NCBI GenBank assembly: GCA_963823435.1
Contig: CAWGLN010000005.1
Span: 48,410 to 112,409, forward strand
Reading direction: 5' to 3'
Source: CAKZML01 sp963823435
GTDB taxonomy: Bacteria > Pseudomonadota > Gammaproteobacteria > Steroidobacterales > BM003
DNA: 64,000 bases
The notes beneath the pieces were generated by a model. The model worked only from the letters and a program-made list of their open reading frames with translations, had not been told where the DNA came from and did no database searches. The position numbers and the translations under genes were made by a program. Shown one piece after another: positions 9,077-17,059 of this stretch (positions are counted from its first letter, which is position 1; every line of letters begins with the position of its first letter).

Positions 9077-10535
9077 CAAACGAAAAAAACTTAAGAATAT
9101 GTCTGAAATTCGTCGTTTCTTCCACAGAAACGAGACGCCGATTTATTTTGTAAGCGCAACCAATTTCAACCTTTTGGGTCTGGACGAGTGGGTGCGTAAT
9201 TTCAAGTATATAAATTACATCGACTGCTTTGACGGCCGCCACCCCAATGTGTTTGTGCCATCCAATCAGCCACATGAGGAATTTCAGTCAATTGAGGACA
9301 TCAATAACTATCTTCTTCAGCACAAAGAGGTCATGGACCGGATTCGAGCCAGGGAACCGGAGGCAAAATTTGTCTTCCTTATGTTCGATGAGAAAACCGA
9401 GAAGCTGGTAGAGGAGATTGGAGGCGAGGTCTGGTTCCCCAAGGCCGAGTTGCGTAATCGCGTCGACAACAAGATTGAGACGGTCCGGATAGGCAACAAG
9501 GCGGGTGTGCCCAGCGTTCCCAACATCCTGGCGGAGATCAATAGTTACGAAGACCTGACCGCGGCAGCAACCAAAGCCGGCCTGGGCAAGGACCTGGTTT
9601 TGCAATCGGCATTCGGTGACTCTGGGCACACGACTTTCTTTATCAAGAACCGGAAAGATTTTGAGTGCCACCAGCATGAGATCATCGGTCAGGGCGAGAT
9701 AAAGGTGATGAAGCGCATTAATTGTCGCGGGGCGGCAATCGAGGCCTGTGCCACCAAGCATGGAACCATCGTGGGCCCCATGATGACGGAATTGGTCGGA
9801 TTTCCTGAGCTCACCCCCTATCGTGGAGGTTGGTGCGGAAATGAAATTTTTGCCGGCGCGTTCTCCCGCAAGGTGCGGGCCCAGGCAAAGGAATATACGG
9901 CCAAATTTGGCCGGCAATTGGTCAAGGAAGGGTATCGTGGGTATTTTGAGCTGGATTTCCTGATTGATCAAAAATCCGGCGATATTTATCTTGGCGAATT
10001 GAACCCCCGTATTACCGGTGCAAGCTCGATGACGAATCATGCGGCGTTCGCGCATGCTGATGCCCCCTTGTTTTTGTTCCACTTGCTTGAGTTTTCCGGT
10101 GTCCCGTTCGCTCTGGATATAGATGAATTAAATGAGCGCTGGTCGGATCCGGAAAACATCGACAGCTGGTCGCAACTGGTGATTAAACATACTGAAGACA
10201 ATCTGGACATCCTGACCGAAGCGCCTGAGAGCGGCATATGGAAAATGAATCAGGATGGTACAGTCAGTTTCAACCGCTTCGATTACCATCGGCGGGCGGT
10301 CGAGAGCGAAAGCGAAGCGTTTTTCCTCAGGATTCTCAAGCCAGGCGACTACCGCTACGAAGGGGCGGACCTGGGTATTTTGGTGACGCGCGGCCGACTG
10401 ATGGACGACAAGTTCAAATTGACCGAGCAAGCGCAAAGGTGGATACATGGAATCCGGGCTCATTACGCTGCGGTGCCGCTGACGTCCGCAGAGGTTAAGC
10501 CGGTCATATCAGAGCCGGCGTTCAAATTGCTTTGA
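9069..10535 (+). CDS. ATP-grasp ligase (often labelled biotin carboxylase-like)
   Basis: ATP-grasp superfamily protein that couples ATP hydrolysis to joining a carboxylate to an amine or other nucleophile through an acyl-phosphate. Start ATG 9069 (AAGGA at 9056-9060) gives 488 residues. The ATP-grasp core runs from about 140 to 360: LVLQSAFGDSGHTTFF is the glycine-rich loop, and ELDFLIDQ...YLGELNPRITGASSMT holds the Mg/ATP-binding acidic and Asn residues. No biotin-carboxylase-specific or carrier domain is seen, so the common label is probably misleading. Gene overlap with the PLP enzyme and the C45 hydrolase downstream suggest it modifies the decarboxylation product, or a related amine, by ligation. 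Confidence 0.85.
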   Translation: MPSKRKKLKNMSEIRRFFHRNETPIYFVSATNFNLLGLDEWVRNFKYINYIDCFDGRHPNVFVPSNQPHEEFQSIEDINNYLLQHKEVMDRIRAREPEAKFVFLMFDEKTEKLVEEIGGEVWFPKAELRNRVDNKIETVRIGNKAGVPSVPNILAEINSYEDLTAAATKAGLGKDLVLQSAFGDSGHTTFFIKNRKDFECHQHEIIGQGEIKVMKRINCRGAAIEACATKHGTIVGPMMTELVGFPELTPYRGGWCGNEIFAGAFSRKVRAQAKEYTAKFGRQLVKEGYRGYFELDFLIDQKSGDIYLGELNPRITGASSMTNHAAFAHADAPLFLFHLLEFSGVPFALDIDELNERWSDPENIDSWSQLVIKHTEDNLDILTEAPESGIWKMNQDGTVSFNRFDYHRRAVESESEAFFLRILKPGDYRYEGADLGILVTRGRLMDDKFKLTEQAQRWIHGIRAHYAAVPLTSAEVKPVISEPAFKLL

Positions 10536-10602
10536 GTTCCCTTGCGGTGAAACCTGATTGGGATGGCGCTTGTTACTCGCCCAGAGTTCGCGCGCCAGTA
10601 TC

Positions 10603-11631
10603 ATGCAGCTGAATTTTACTGCCATTGATGAGGCAGTCCCCGGCGAGAAGTGGACTGCGCTGTTTGAGCAGCTGTGGCCGGCGTATAAACGATTCTGGCT
10701 GTCAGAAGGGGAGCTTTCGCGGCCAACCTACCTTGAGTGTGTTACCGCTATCGGTACTCACATGCCCGAGGTGATGCCGGTGTATGAGCGACTGGTGGAG
10801 TTGGCTGGCGGGAGTGATCATGCCGCCCGTTTCCTGTCCGGCTACTGTCCACCTACGTATATGACCGGATGTTCGCAGGCGGTGTGGCACGGACCTGAAC
10901 CGATGCTGGTCAGAAATTACGATTACTCGCCGCAAGCGTTTGACGCAGTCGTGCTGCGCACGCAATGGATGGGGCGCAAGGTAATGGGAGTTTCTGACTG
11001 TCTTATCGGACTGCTGGACGGGATTAACGAGGACGGACTGGTCATTTCGCTGACCTTCGGTGGCCGTCGGGTAGTTGGTAGTGGGTTTGGTGTGCCAATG
11101 GTTTTGCGGTATGTGCTCGAGACCTGCACAAGCGTCAGGGATGCGGTGCGGGCCTTGCAGCGAATCCCGTGTCACATGGCCTACAACGTAACAGTGATGG
11201 ACAGGGCAAGGAATCACCGAACGGTCTTTCTGAGTCCGGATCGTCCGGCGGTTGTGAATCGGTCGCCTATCGCGACCAACCACCAGCATGAAGTGGAATG
11301 GGTGGATCACGCACGCGCCACGGCTTCGGTGGAGCGGGAGGAAATGCTACTGCAGCGGCTGAAGCGACATCCTGGCACGGCCCCGCAATTTATTGCCGCA
11401 TTCCAGCGACCCCCGCTGTATTCACTCGCATTTGACCGGGGTTTTGGCACCCTCTATACAGCCGCTTACCGCTCGCTCCGGGGTACGCTGGAGCTGCATT
11501 GGCCGGGTCACACCTGGTTGCTTTCCTTACATAAATTCGAGGAAGGCGTCAGGAGAATTGAGTACCAGAATCCGGCAGCAATTGCCCTTGCTCGGCGACC
11601 GGGGCAAGAATTGCGCCCACATCAGGGCTAA
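10603..11631 (+). CDS. C45 family autoproteolytic acyltransferase/hydrolase
   Basis: Related to acyl-CoA:6-aminopenicillanic acid acyltransferase (peptidase family C45), an Ntn-hydrolase family that self-cleaves to expose an N-terminal Cys. Start ATG 10603 gives 342 residues; an in-frame TTG at 10558 would add 15. The predicted nucleophile is Cys90 in YMTGCSQAV, followed by LVRNYDYSP, the usual NxD[FYW] block. INEDGLVISLTFGG and MAYNVTVMD are further family blocks. Such enzymes hydrolyse or transfer acyl/amide groups. As the last gene of the nitrilase/PLP/ATP-grasp cluster, it may release or exchange an acyl group on the cluster product. Substrate unknown. Confidence 0.85.
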   Translation: MQLNFTAIDEAVPGEKWTALFEQLWPAYKRFWLSEGELSRPTYLECVTAIGTHMPEVMPVYERLVELAGGSDHAARFLSGYCPPTYMTGCSQAVWHGPEPMLVRNYDYSPQAFDAVVLRTQWMGRKVMGVSDCLIGLLDGINEDGLVISLTFGGRRVVGSGFGVPMVLRYVLETCTSVRDAVRALQRIPCHMAYNVTVMDRARNHRTVFLSPDRPAVVNRSPIATNHQHEVEWVDHARATASVEREEMLLQRLKRHPGTAPQFIAAFQRPPLYSLAFDRGFGTLYTAAYRSLRGTLELHWPGHTWLLSLHKFEEGVRRIEYQNPAAIALARRPGQELRPHQG

Positions 11632-11668
11632 CCCGAGGCTTTAGAAAAGGTGCGGTTTAGGCTTGGGA

Positions 11669-11754
11669 TGGCGCCCCGGAGGTGACCAAACCCTCCACTA
11701 GCTCGTGCTAACCAGCACTTGAAGCAAATGTGTTCACCCATTCCCCACCAGGGC
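11669..11754 (-). pseudogene. Decayed tRNA-Leu (pseudo-tRNA)
   Basis: Aligns along its full length with the intact tRNA-Leu at 20438-20524, same strand, and the similarity continues about 45 bp into the promoter side. Acceptor-stem halves still pair (GCCCTGG with CCGGGGC, one G-T) and a terminal CCA is present. The D stem no longer pairs, the anticodon stem has a mismatch, the T stem has lost two pairs, and the T loop reads GTTTGGT instead of TTCAAGT. The discriminator is G rather than A. The anticodon position reads CAA instead of CAG. The -10 and -35 boxes of the intact copy are also lost. I read it as a dead duplicate. Confidence 0.75.
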
Positions 11755-11936
11755 AAAGGCTGGAACCGGAAACCGGATCCAGGCTGGAAGCGGCCCTTTG
11801 GGGTTTCGACGGCAGGTGTTTCGCCACGAATGTGGGCGGTGTTCATGGTTTCTACACGGATTGAAGACAAAAATATCAAATTGTTGAGCACGGGCCGGGT
11901 TGCGCCCGTTAAATTGCGAAAACGGTCACACTCGGT

Positions 11937-11953
11937 CCTAAGATTGTCTTAAG
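11937..11953 (+). promoter_or_regulatory. Candidate PmrA/QseB/BqsR-type response-regulator box
   Basis: CCTAAG, five bases, CTTAAG: a direct repeat matching the PmrA-type CTTAAG-N5-CTTAAG and the BqsR-type TTAAG-N6-TTAAG consensus with one mismatch. It lies 51 bp upstream of the first gene of the ten-gene operon, which encodes a response regulator of this family. A weak -10-like TAGTCT follows at 11964. The binding itself is inferred. Confidence 0.5.
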
Positions 11954-12003
11954 GTTCACCCGGTAGTCTTGCAGGCATTGGCCAATTTCCTGCGGAACTC
12001 AAT

Positions 12004-12735
12004 ATGAATCGTACAGTTGCACCAGGCCTGAACATGACACGGCCATCGGTTTTACGCCGCACCGGTCGCGTGATGCCGACGCGCGATGATATTTCGCTTG
12101 CACTGATTAGTGAAGGGTCATTGGAGAGACACGGGCTTGAATTGGATATCGCGACAAAATTTGAGCGTCGGTACGGTGCCCAACTCACTCATTTTCTGCC
12201 GAATCTTCTGCGTCTGAGCGTCGCAGAGGAATTAGGGGCCGTGGTAGGAATTCGTCCCGCCTGCAAGGGGGCGCTTTTCCTTGAGCAATATCTGGATTCG
12301 CCGGTTGAGCAATCCATAGCCCTGGTATTCCAAACCCCGGTTGACCGCAGCCAGATTGTTGAGATTGGTAACCTGGTTGCCGGTAATCGCGGCTTTAGTT
12401 ACGCGCTATTCGCAGTTCTTGCCACGGTGCTTCATCAAGCAGGATACCGCTGGGTCGCGTGCACGGCGACTCCGCAAATCAGAGCCATGCTCGCGAGGGT
12501 AGGTTTTCCTTCGCAAATTATCTGTCAGGCGGATCCCGCGCGTCTGGTGGAAGGACCAGGAAGCTGGGGTGACTACTATGTGTCGCGGCCACAGGTAATT
12601 GTGGGGAATGTGGAAAGCGCCGCGAGCCAGGTTAGGGGTAATCACGAGATGTTGTCGCTTATGCATAAATTGGCAGAGCCGATAGCCCAATTGTCTGTAA
12701 GCCTGGCAAGGGCAACTACATGTCACGGAGTTTAA
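12004..12735 (+). CDS. Thermostable hemolysin family protein (PF12261)
   Basis: 243-residue protein of the thermostable hemolysin family, named after Vibrio delta-hemolysin. The family has a GNAT/autoinducer-synthase-like appearance, and its molecular activity is not settled. Family blocks seen: RRYGAQLTHFLPNLL, GIRPA...LFLEQYLDSPVEQ, VEIGNLVAG, WVACTATPQIRAML, ADPARL and SWGDYYVSRPQVI. It has no signal peptide, which argues against a secreted toxin. It opens a ten-gene operon and its end overlaps the next gene by 16 bp. Membership is confident; function is open, and an acyl-transfer or small-molecule role is possible given the ligase next door. Confidence 0.82.
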   Translation: MNRTVAPGLNMTRPSVLRRTGRVMPTRDDISLALISEGSLERHGLELDIATKFERRYGAQLTHFLPNLLRLSVAEELGAVVGIRPACKGALFLEQYLDSPVEQSIALVFQTPVDRSQIVEIGNLVAGNRGFSYALFAVLATVLHQAGYRWVACTATPQIRAMLARVGFPSQIICQADPARLVEGPGSWGDYYVSRPQVIVGNVESAASQVRGNHEMLSLMHKLAEPIAQLSVSLARATTCHGV

Positions 12736-14213
12736 TTGACTGGTTGGGGAAATCAGGGCCGTCATTCGAGATTGTGCTTGAATCCGCTGCGGTTCGGCTG
12801 AATCGATCCGAACTGCAACAGCAGGTCGAAGTGCTGGCATCACGTCTGCATCGATTCAAATTTAGCGGTGTTGTCTTGCTGCTCGACAACGGCATTGACT
12901 GGATACTCCTTGACCTGGCTTGCCAGCTCGCGGAGTTGCGGGTCGTTCCCTTGCCTTTGTTTTTCTCCAACAAGCAAATTCAGCATGCGATTTCGAGCAG
13001 TGGCGTCGAAGCGGTCATCACCGACAGGGACCTTACGGCATCGTTTCCGGATGCAGAGGTGCTGACCGGGCTTGATCCCCTGGGTGCCGGCAAAGTCAAG
13101 GTCTTCAGGATACAGACTGGGTGTTTTGCCCGGATTCCACCGGGTACGCAAAAAATCACTTTTACCTCAGGCACCACCGGTGCGCCAAAGGGGGTTTGCC
13201 TTTCGCGCGATCAGCAATTGGAGACCGCGAAGTCACTGGCGTCTGTCATTCATATTGAAAGGCCGACACATCTTTGCATCCTGCCGTTAAGCACGCTGCT
13301 CGAAAACCTCGCCGGGGTTTATGCGCCTTTGCTGGCGGGAGGAAAGGTCATCGCCCCACCCTTGGCGGACATCGGCCTGTCTGGCTCGTCGCAGCTGGAC
13401 CTTGCCAAACTATTAGCTTGTATCGGACGTCATCAACCGAACAGCTTGATCCTGGTTCCAGAAATCCTCAGGGCGCTGACTTTGGCGGCCAGTGCCGGCT
13501 GGCAACCCCCGGCATGCTTGAAATTCGTCGCCGTCGGCGGCGGTAAGGTGGCAGCAGAGCTCGTCCGTCGAGCGAGGGAGGCTGGTATACCCGCCTATGA
13601 GGGATACGGACTCTCCGAGTGCGGATCGGTGGTGAGCCTGAATGTGCCTGGCGCGGATCACATTGGATCTGTAGGTCGCCAGCTCCCGCACCTAAAGGTG
13701 ACTACCGTGAATCGGGAAATCGTTGTGACAGGTGCTGCCTTTCTCGGCTATGTGAATCAGCCCGAGAGCTGGGGTCTTCGCTCGGTGAAGACCGGAGACC
13801 TTGGCCACATAGATGAAAACGGCTTTATTTACGTTAGCGGGCGAGTGAAGCACCAGCTAATCACAAGCTATGGCCGGAACCTGTCGCCGGAGTGGGTGGA
13901 AAGTGAGCTGTTGGCAGGCCCGATGCTGGGGCAAGCGATAGTGATTGGTGAAAACAGGCCTTATTGCGTTGCCCTGATTTCCCCTCGTGAGGCCTCGGCC
14001 AGTGATGAGGAAATTGCCAACTGGATCAGGAAGGTCAATCGCGAGCTACCGGACTATGCCCGCGTGGCCGACTGGTACCGACTCCCGAAGCCACTTGCCG
14101 TCCGCGATAATCTGCTGACGGAAAATGGTCGACCAAGACGTGCACATATCGAGCAGACATATCGACCGGTTGTCGAAGAACTTTTTAAACAAACGGAGGT
14201 ATGTAACCTGTGA
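12720..14213 (+). CDS. AMP-binding acyl-adenylating enzyme (ANL superfamily), atypical C-terminus
   Basis: 497-residue ANL-superfamily enzyme, which would activate a carboxylic acid (probably a fatty acid) with ATP. P-loop TFTSGTTGAPKG starts at residue 147; YEGYGLSECGSV and VKTGDLGHID with the hinge Asp are present. The small C-terminal domain is there, but its A10 motif reads ENGRPRRAH (Arg471) where the catalytic Lys normally stands, so the adenylation half-reaction may be altered. The protein is shorter than typical long-chain acyl-CoA ligases (~550). Start ATG 12720 overlaps the preceding gene and the stop overlaps the next start (GTGA), indicating translational coupling. Confidence 0.85.
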   Translation: MSRSLIDWLGKSGPSFEIVLESAAVRLNRSELQQQVEVLASRLHRFKFSGVVLLLDNGIDWILLDLACQLAELRVVPLPLFFSNKQIQHAISSSGVEAVITDRDLTASFPDAEVLTGLDPLGAGKVKVFRIQTGCFARIPPGTQKITFTSGTTGAPKGVCLSRDQQLETAKSLASVIHIERPTHLCILPLSTLLENLAGVYAPLLAGGKVIAPPLADIGLSGSSQLDLAKLLACIGRHQPNSLILVPEILRALTLAASAGWQPPACLKFVAVGGGKVAAELVRRAREAGIPAYEGYGLSECGSVVSLNVPGADHIGSVGRQLPHLKVTTVNREIVVTGAAFLGYVNQPESWGLRSVKTGDLGHIDENGFIYVSGRVKHQLITSYGRNLSPEWVESELLAGPMLGQAIVIGENRPYCVALISPREASASDEEIANWIRKVNRELPDYARVADWYRLPKPLAVRDNLLTENGRPRRAHIEQTYRPVVEELFKQTEVCNL

Positions 14214-14876
14214 GCTTCTACGAGAGACTGCAACGAGAGACTGCAAAAGAACGCAATTACCTGCTTTCATCACCAATAATCGGTCGTTGCCTGACGGGTG
14301 ATATTGATCTTGCCGATTACATCCGGTTTCTGAGCCAGGCCTATCATCATGTCAAGCACACTGTGCCCTTGCTGATGGCGACGGGGGCACGCCTGCCGAT
14401 GGAGAAAGAGTGGTTGCGTGTAGCGGTCGCCGAGTATATCGAGGAAGAGATTGGTCACCAGGAATGGATACTGAATGACATCGCCGCCTGCGGGTCTGAC
14501 AAGGAAGCAGTGCGAAATTCGCGGCCGGAGCCGGCCACTGAGTTAATGGTCGCCTATGCCTATGACACCGTACAGCGAGTAAACCCGGTTGGGTTCTTCG
14601 GCATGGTCTTGGTGCTGGAAGGCACCAGTGTTACGACGGCCGACAAAGCTGCAAGCGCGATCAAGAAGGCGCTTGGTCTTCCCGACCGGGCATTTTCTTA
14701 TCTGCGATCGCACGGCGCCCTAGACCAGGACCATATCCAGGTTTTTTGAGTCCCTGATGAACAGGATTGCCGACAAGAAAGACCAGGACCAGATTATTCA
14801 CAGCGCCAGGATGTTTTATCGTTTGTACGCCGAAATTTTTCGCTCCATGGCAGCAACCGTCGACCTGGCGGCATAG
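14210..14876 (+). CDS. Haem-oxygenase-like diiron protein (TenA/HDO-type iron-containing redox enzyme), one frameshift
   Basis: Haem-oxygenase-like fold protein with a diiron ligand pattern as in HDO enzymes such as UndA: His46/His50 (AYHHVKH), Glu79/Glu80, His83 and Asp90 (EEIGHQEWILND), Glu137 (VLEGT), then His168...Asp172..His175. The frame stops at 14749 inside a T6 run (GGTTTTTTGAG). With five T the frame continues QVFESLMNRIADKK... to a TAG at 14874, giving about 221 residues, the expected length. The break is therefore probably a homopolymer error. Neighbouring acyl ligase and SDR suggest it oxidises or cleaves an acyl-derived substrate. The product is unknown. Confidence 0.8.
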
Positions 14877-14883
14877 GGAAAGC

Positions 14884-15703
14884 ATGGATATCTTCGGCAA
14901 AACAGTCGTGCTGACGGGCGCCAGTGGCGGCATCGGGGGCGCGCTCGCCAAGAGGTTGGGCGCGGCAGGCGCGCACCTGATTCTGGTGGCACGAGATGAA
15001 CAAAAGCTCAGCAAGCTTGCGCGACGAGTTGGGTGGCGAGCCTCATGTGATGGTGGCGGCGGATCTGGGCGACATCGTGGGTCGGCGACGGTTGCTCGAA
15101 GTTTGCACTCATGCCGGGGATAGCGGTGTCAGCCTTTTGATTAATAACGCCGGCGTCAATGATTTCAGTTTTTTAGATGAGCAGTGCCAGGCGGCAATTG
15201 CGAATCTGATCAACATTAACCTGCTGAGTCCGATTCTGGTCTGCCAGGATTTGTTGCCCCTGCTTCGGCAAGGGGATGGGGGACAGATCATCAATATCGG
15301 ATCTACCTTCGGCAGTATCGGTTACCCGGGATTCGGTGCTTATTGCGCCAGCAAGTTCGGACTTCGAGGGTTCACGGAGTCACTGCGACGCGAACTCGCG
15401 GATTCTCCTGTGAAAGTTTCGTACGTCGCGCCACGTGCGACCTCGACCGGTCTCAACAGCAATGAGATGGTCGCGATGAACGATGCCCTGGGCACTAAGA
15501 TGGACCAACCGTCGCTGGTTGCGGACGAGGTCATGAATATCATCGGTACCAGGGCTGGGCACAGCAGGTACATTGGTTGGCCGGAGAAAGTATTCGTACG
15601 TATTAACGCGTTATTGCCCGGTGTTGTCGACAAGAGTCTGCGTAAGCAACTGCCGATTATCCGGCGTTACGCAAAACAGGAAGCTGATCGGAGATTGAAA
15701 TGA
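14884..15703 (+). CDS. Short-chain dehydrogenase/reductase, one frameshift
   Basis: Classical SDR of about 272 residues. The N-terminal Rossmann motif TGASGGIGGALA (from residue 11) lies in the frame beginning at ATG 14884. From about 15020 the protein continues in the next frame (RDELGGEPHVMVAADLGD), with NNAGVNDF, the catalytic Ser in NIGSTFGSIG and YCASK (Tyr-x3-Lys), then PRATSTGL. One indel near 15015-15025 joins the two. NAD(P)-dependent oxidation or reduction of an alcohol/ketone is expected. The stop overlaps the next start (ATGA). A role in the same pathway as the adjacent ligase and diiron protein is inferred from coupling. Confidence 0.82.
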
Positions 15704-16362
15704 TTCACGGGAAGATTGCCAAGTTGCTAGTACTGGTCGCGTGTTTGTTGCCGGTCCCCTTGTTGGCTCAGACGACAAGTGAGCTTTTGGACGGATTGAG
15801 GACTGACTGGGCCACTGCGAACTACCAGCTCACGGGTGGTGAACAGGAAAAGGCTTACCAGGACCTGATCGATCGCGCGGACCTTGCCGTTACCAACAAT
15901 CCGGGGTCGGCCGAGATGCTGGTCTGGAACGGGATAATCAAGGCTGCCTATGCAGGCGTAAAGGGCGGATTGTCCGCCTTGTCTTATGCGAAACAGGCAC
16001 GCAAGAGCCTGGAAGCTTCGTTGCAGATCGACGACCGCGCGTTGAATGGCTCGGCCTACGCCAGCCTGGGGACCTTGTATTCGAATGTGCCAGGTTGGCC
16101 ACTGGGTTTCGGTGATGACAAGAAGGCCGTGAAAATGCTGGAAAAGGCACTGGAGCTTAACCCTGGCGGCATCGATTCGAACTATTTCTACGCGGATCAC
16201 CTGATGCGAGAGAAGGATTTCGTCGGCGCTGAGAAATACCTGCTCAAGGCTCAGCAGGCGGCGCCCCGGGTAGATCAGCCAGTGGCCGATGCAGGCCGTC
16301 AGCAGGCAATACTTGTGGCCTTAGCCAAGGTGCGGGAGAATCTGGGTCGCCGAGGTTCCTGA
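15700..16362 (+). CDS. Exported TPR-containing protein of unknown function
   Basis: 220 residues with an N-terminal signal peptide (hydrophobic LLVLVACLLPVPLLA, cleavage near LAQ). The mature part contains TPR-like helical repeats: alternating Ala/Leu helices around 60-130 and a clear unit at KAVKMLEKALELNPGG...NYFYADHLM, followed by AEKYLLKAQQAAP. It is probably periplasmic. It overlaps the SDR gene by 4 bp and ends 36 bp before the response regulator, so it belongs to the same operon. No specific function can be assigned; TPR proteins generally act as protein-interaction scaffolds. Confidence 0.7.
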   Translation: MIHGKIAKLLVLVACLLPVPLLAQTTSELLDGLRTDWATANYQLTGGEQEKAYQDLIDRADLAVTNNPGSAEMLVWNGIIKAAYAGVKGGLSALSYAKQARKSLEASLQIDDRALNGSAYASLGTLYSNVPGWPLGFGDDKKAVKMLEKALELNPGGIDSNYFYADHLMREKDFVGAEKYLLKAQQAAPRVDQPVADAGRQQAILVALAKVRENLGRRGS

Positions 16363-16398
16363 TGCCTGGCCTGGCTGCCAAGGTGAGGTTGACCCCCA

Positions 16399-17059
16399 AT
16401 GCAGATCCTGCTCGTCGAAGACGACCAATCGCTTGCTGTCGGACTGTGCAAGGCCCTGCGCAATGAGGGCTTTGTTGTCAATCATGTGGCCACCGGCAAG
16501 GCCGCATTGCATGTAGTAGGTGTCGAGCCGCCAGAGATTGTTATCCTGGACCTCGGTTTGCCTGACATAGATGGACTGGATGTATTGAGGAGCATACGCA
16601 TAGGCGGATCCGCGATACCGGTTCTTATTCTTACAGCCAGATCGAGTATCGACGCACGAGTGTCCGGCCTTGACGGCGGTGCCGATGACTATTTGCCAAA
16701 GCCATTTGAAATACCTGAGCTGATCGCGCGTCTTCGCGTCATCGAGCGGCGTCTGAGCAGCCAGTCCGGAAAGCAAAATAGATATTGGAGACGTCACGCT
16801 GGATACCATTAGCCGGCAGGTGTTTTTCAAAGGAGAGTCAGTCGACCTGCCACGCCGTGAATATACGGTTCTTAAGTCGTTGATGGAAAATTGCGGGAAA
16901 GTTCAGACCCGGGAACAGCTGGAATCGCGACTTTATTCATGGGGAGAGGAAGTATCCAGCAATGCTCTTGAGGTGCATGTGCATCATTTGCGCAAGAAAT
17001 TTGGCAATGACTTCATAAAAACCATACGTGGCATCGGCTACACAGTCCAACGACCATGA
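16399..17059 (+). CDS. OmpR/PhoB-family response regulator (QseB/PmrA/BqsR-like), one frameshift
   Basis: Two-component response regulator. The receiver domain shows acidic residues Glu7/Asp8/Asp9 (LVEDDQS), phospho-acceptor Asp51 (VILDLGLPDIDGL) and Lys101 (DYLPKPFE). After a frameshift between about 16755 and 16785 the second frame encodes the winged-helix domain (REYTVLKSLMENCGKVQTRE, then NALEVHVHHLRKKFG and IKTIRGIGYTVQ), the QseB/PmrA/BqsR-type signature. Stop and kinase start overlap (ATGA). It probably binds the CTTAAG-type repeat found upstream of the operon (11937-11953), which would make the system autoregulated; that is inference. Confidence 0.85.

Noticed and set aside
9288..10082. 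264-codon open frame on the minus strand
   Set aside because: Lies entirely antisense to the ATP-grasp gene, whose motifs are clear; composition matches a shadow frame.
9069..10535. Calling this gene biotin carboxylase
   Set aside because: Only the general ATP-grasp core is seen; no biotin-carboxylase-specific motifs and no biotin carrier protein gene nearby.
12004..12735. Calling this gene a secreted hemolysin toxin
   Set aside because: Family name only; no signal peptide or secretion feature, and the context is metabolic.
16869..16874. CTTAAG sequence inside the response regulator gene as a second regulator box
   Set aside because: Single half-site without a repeat partner at the right spacing and within coding sequence.
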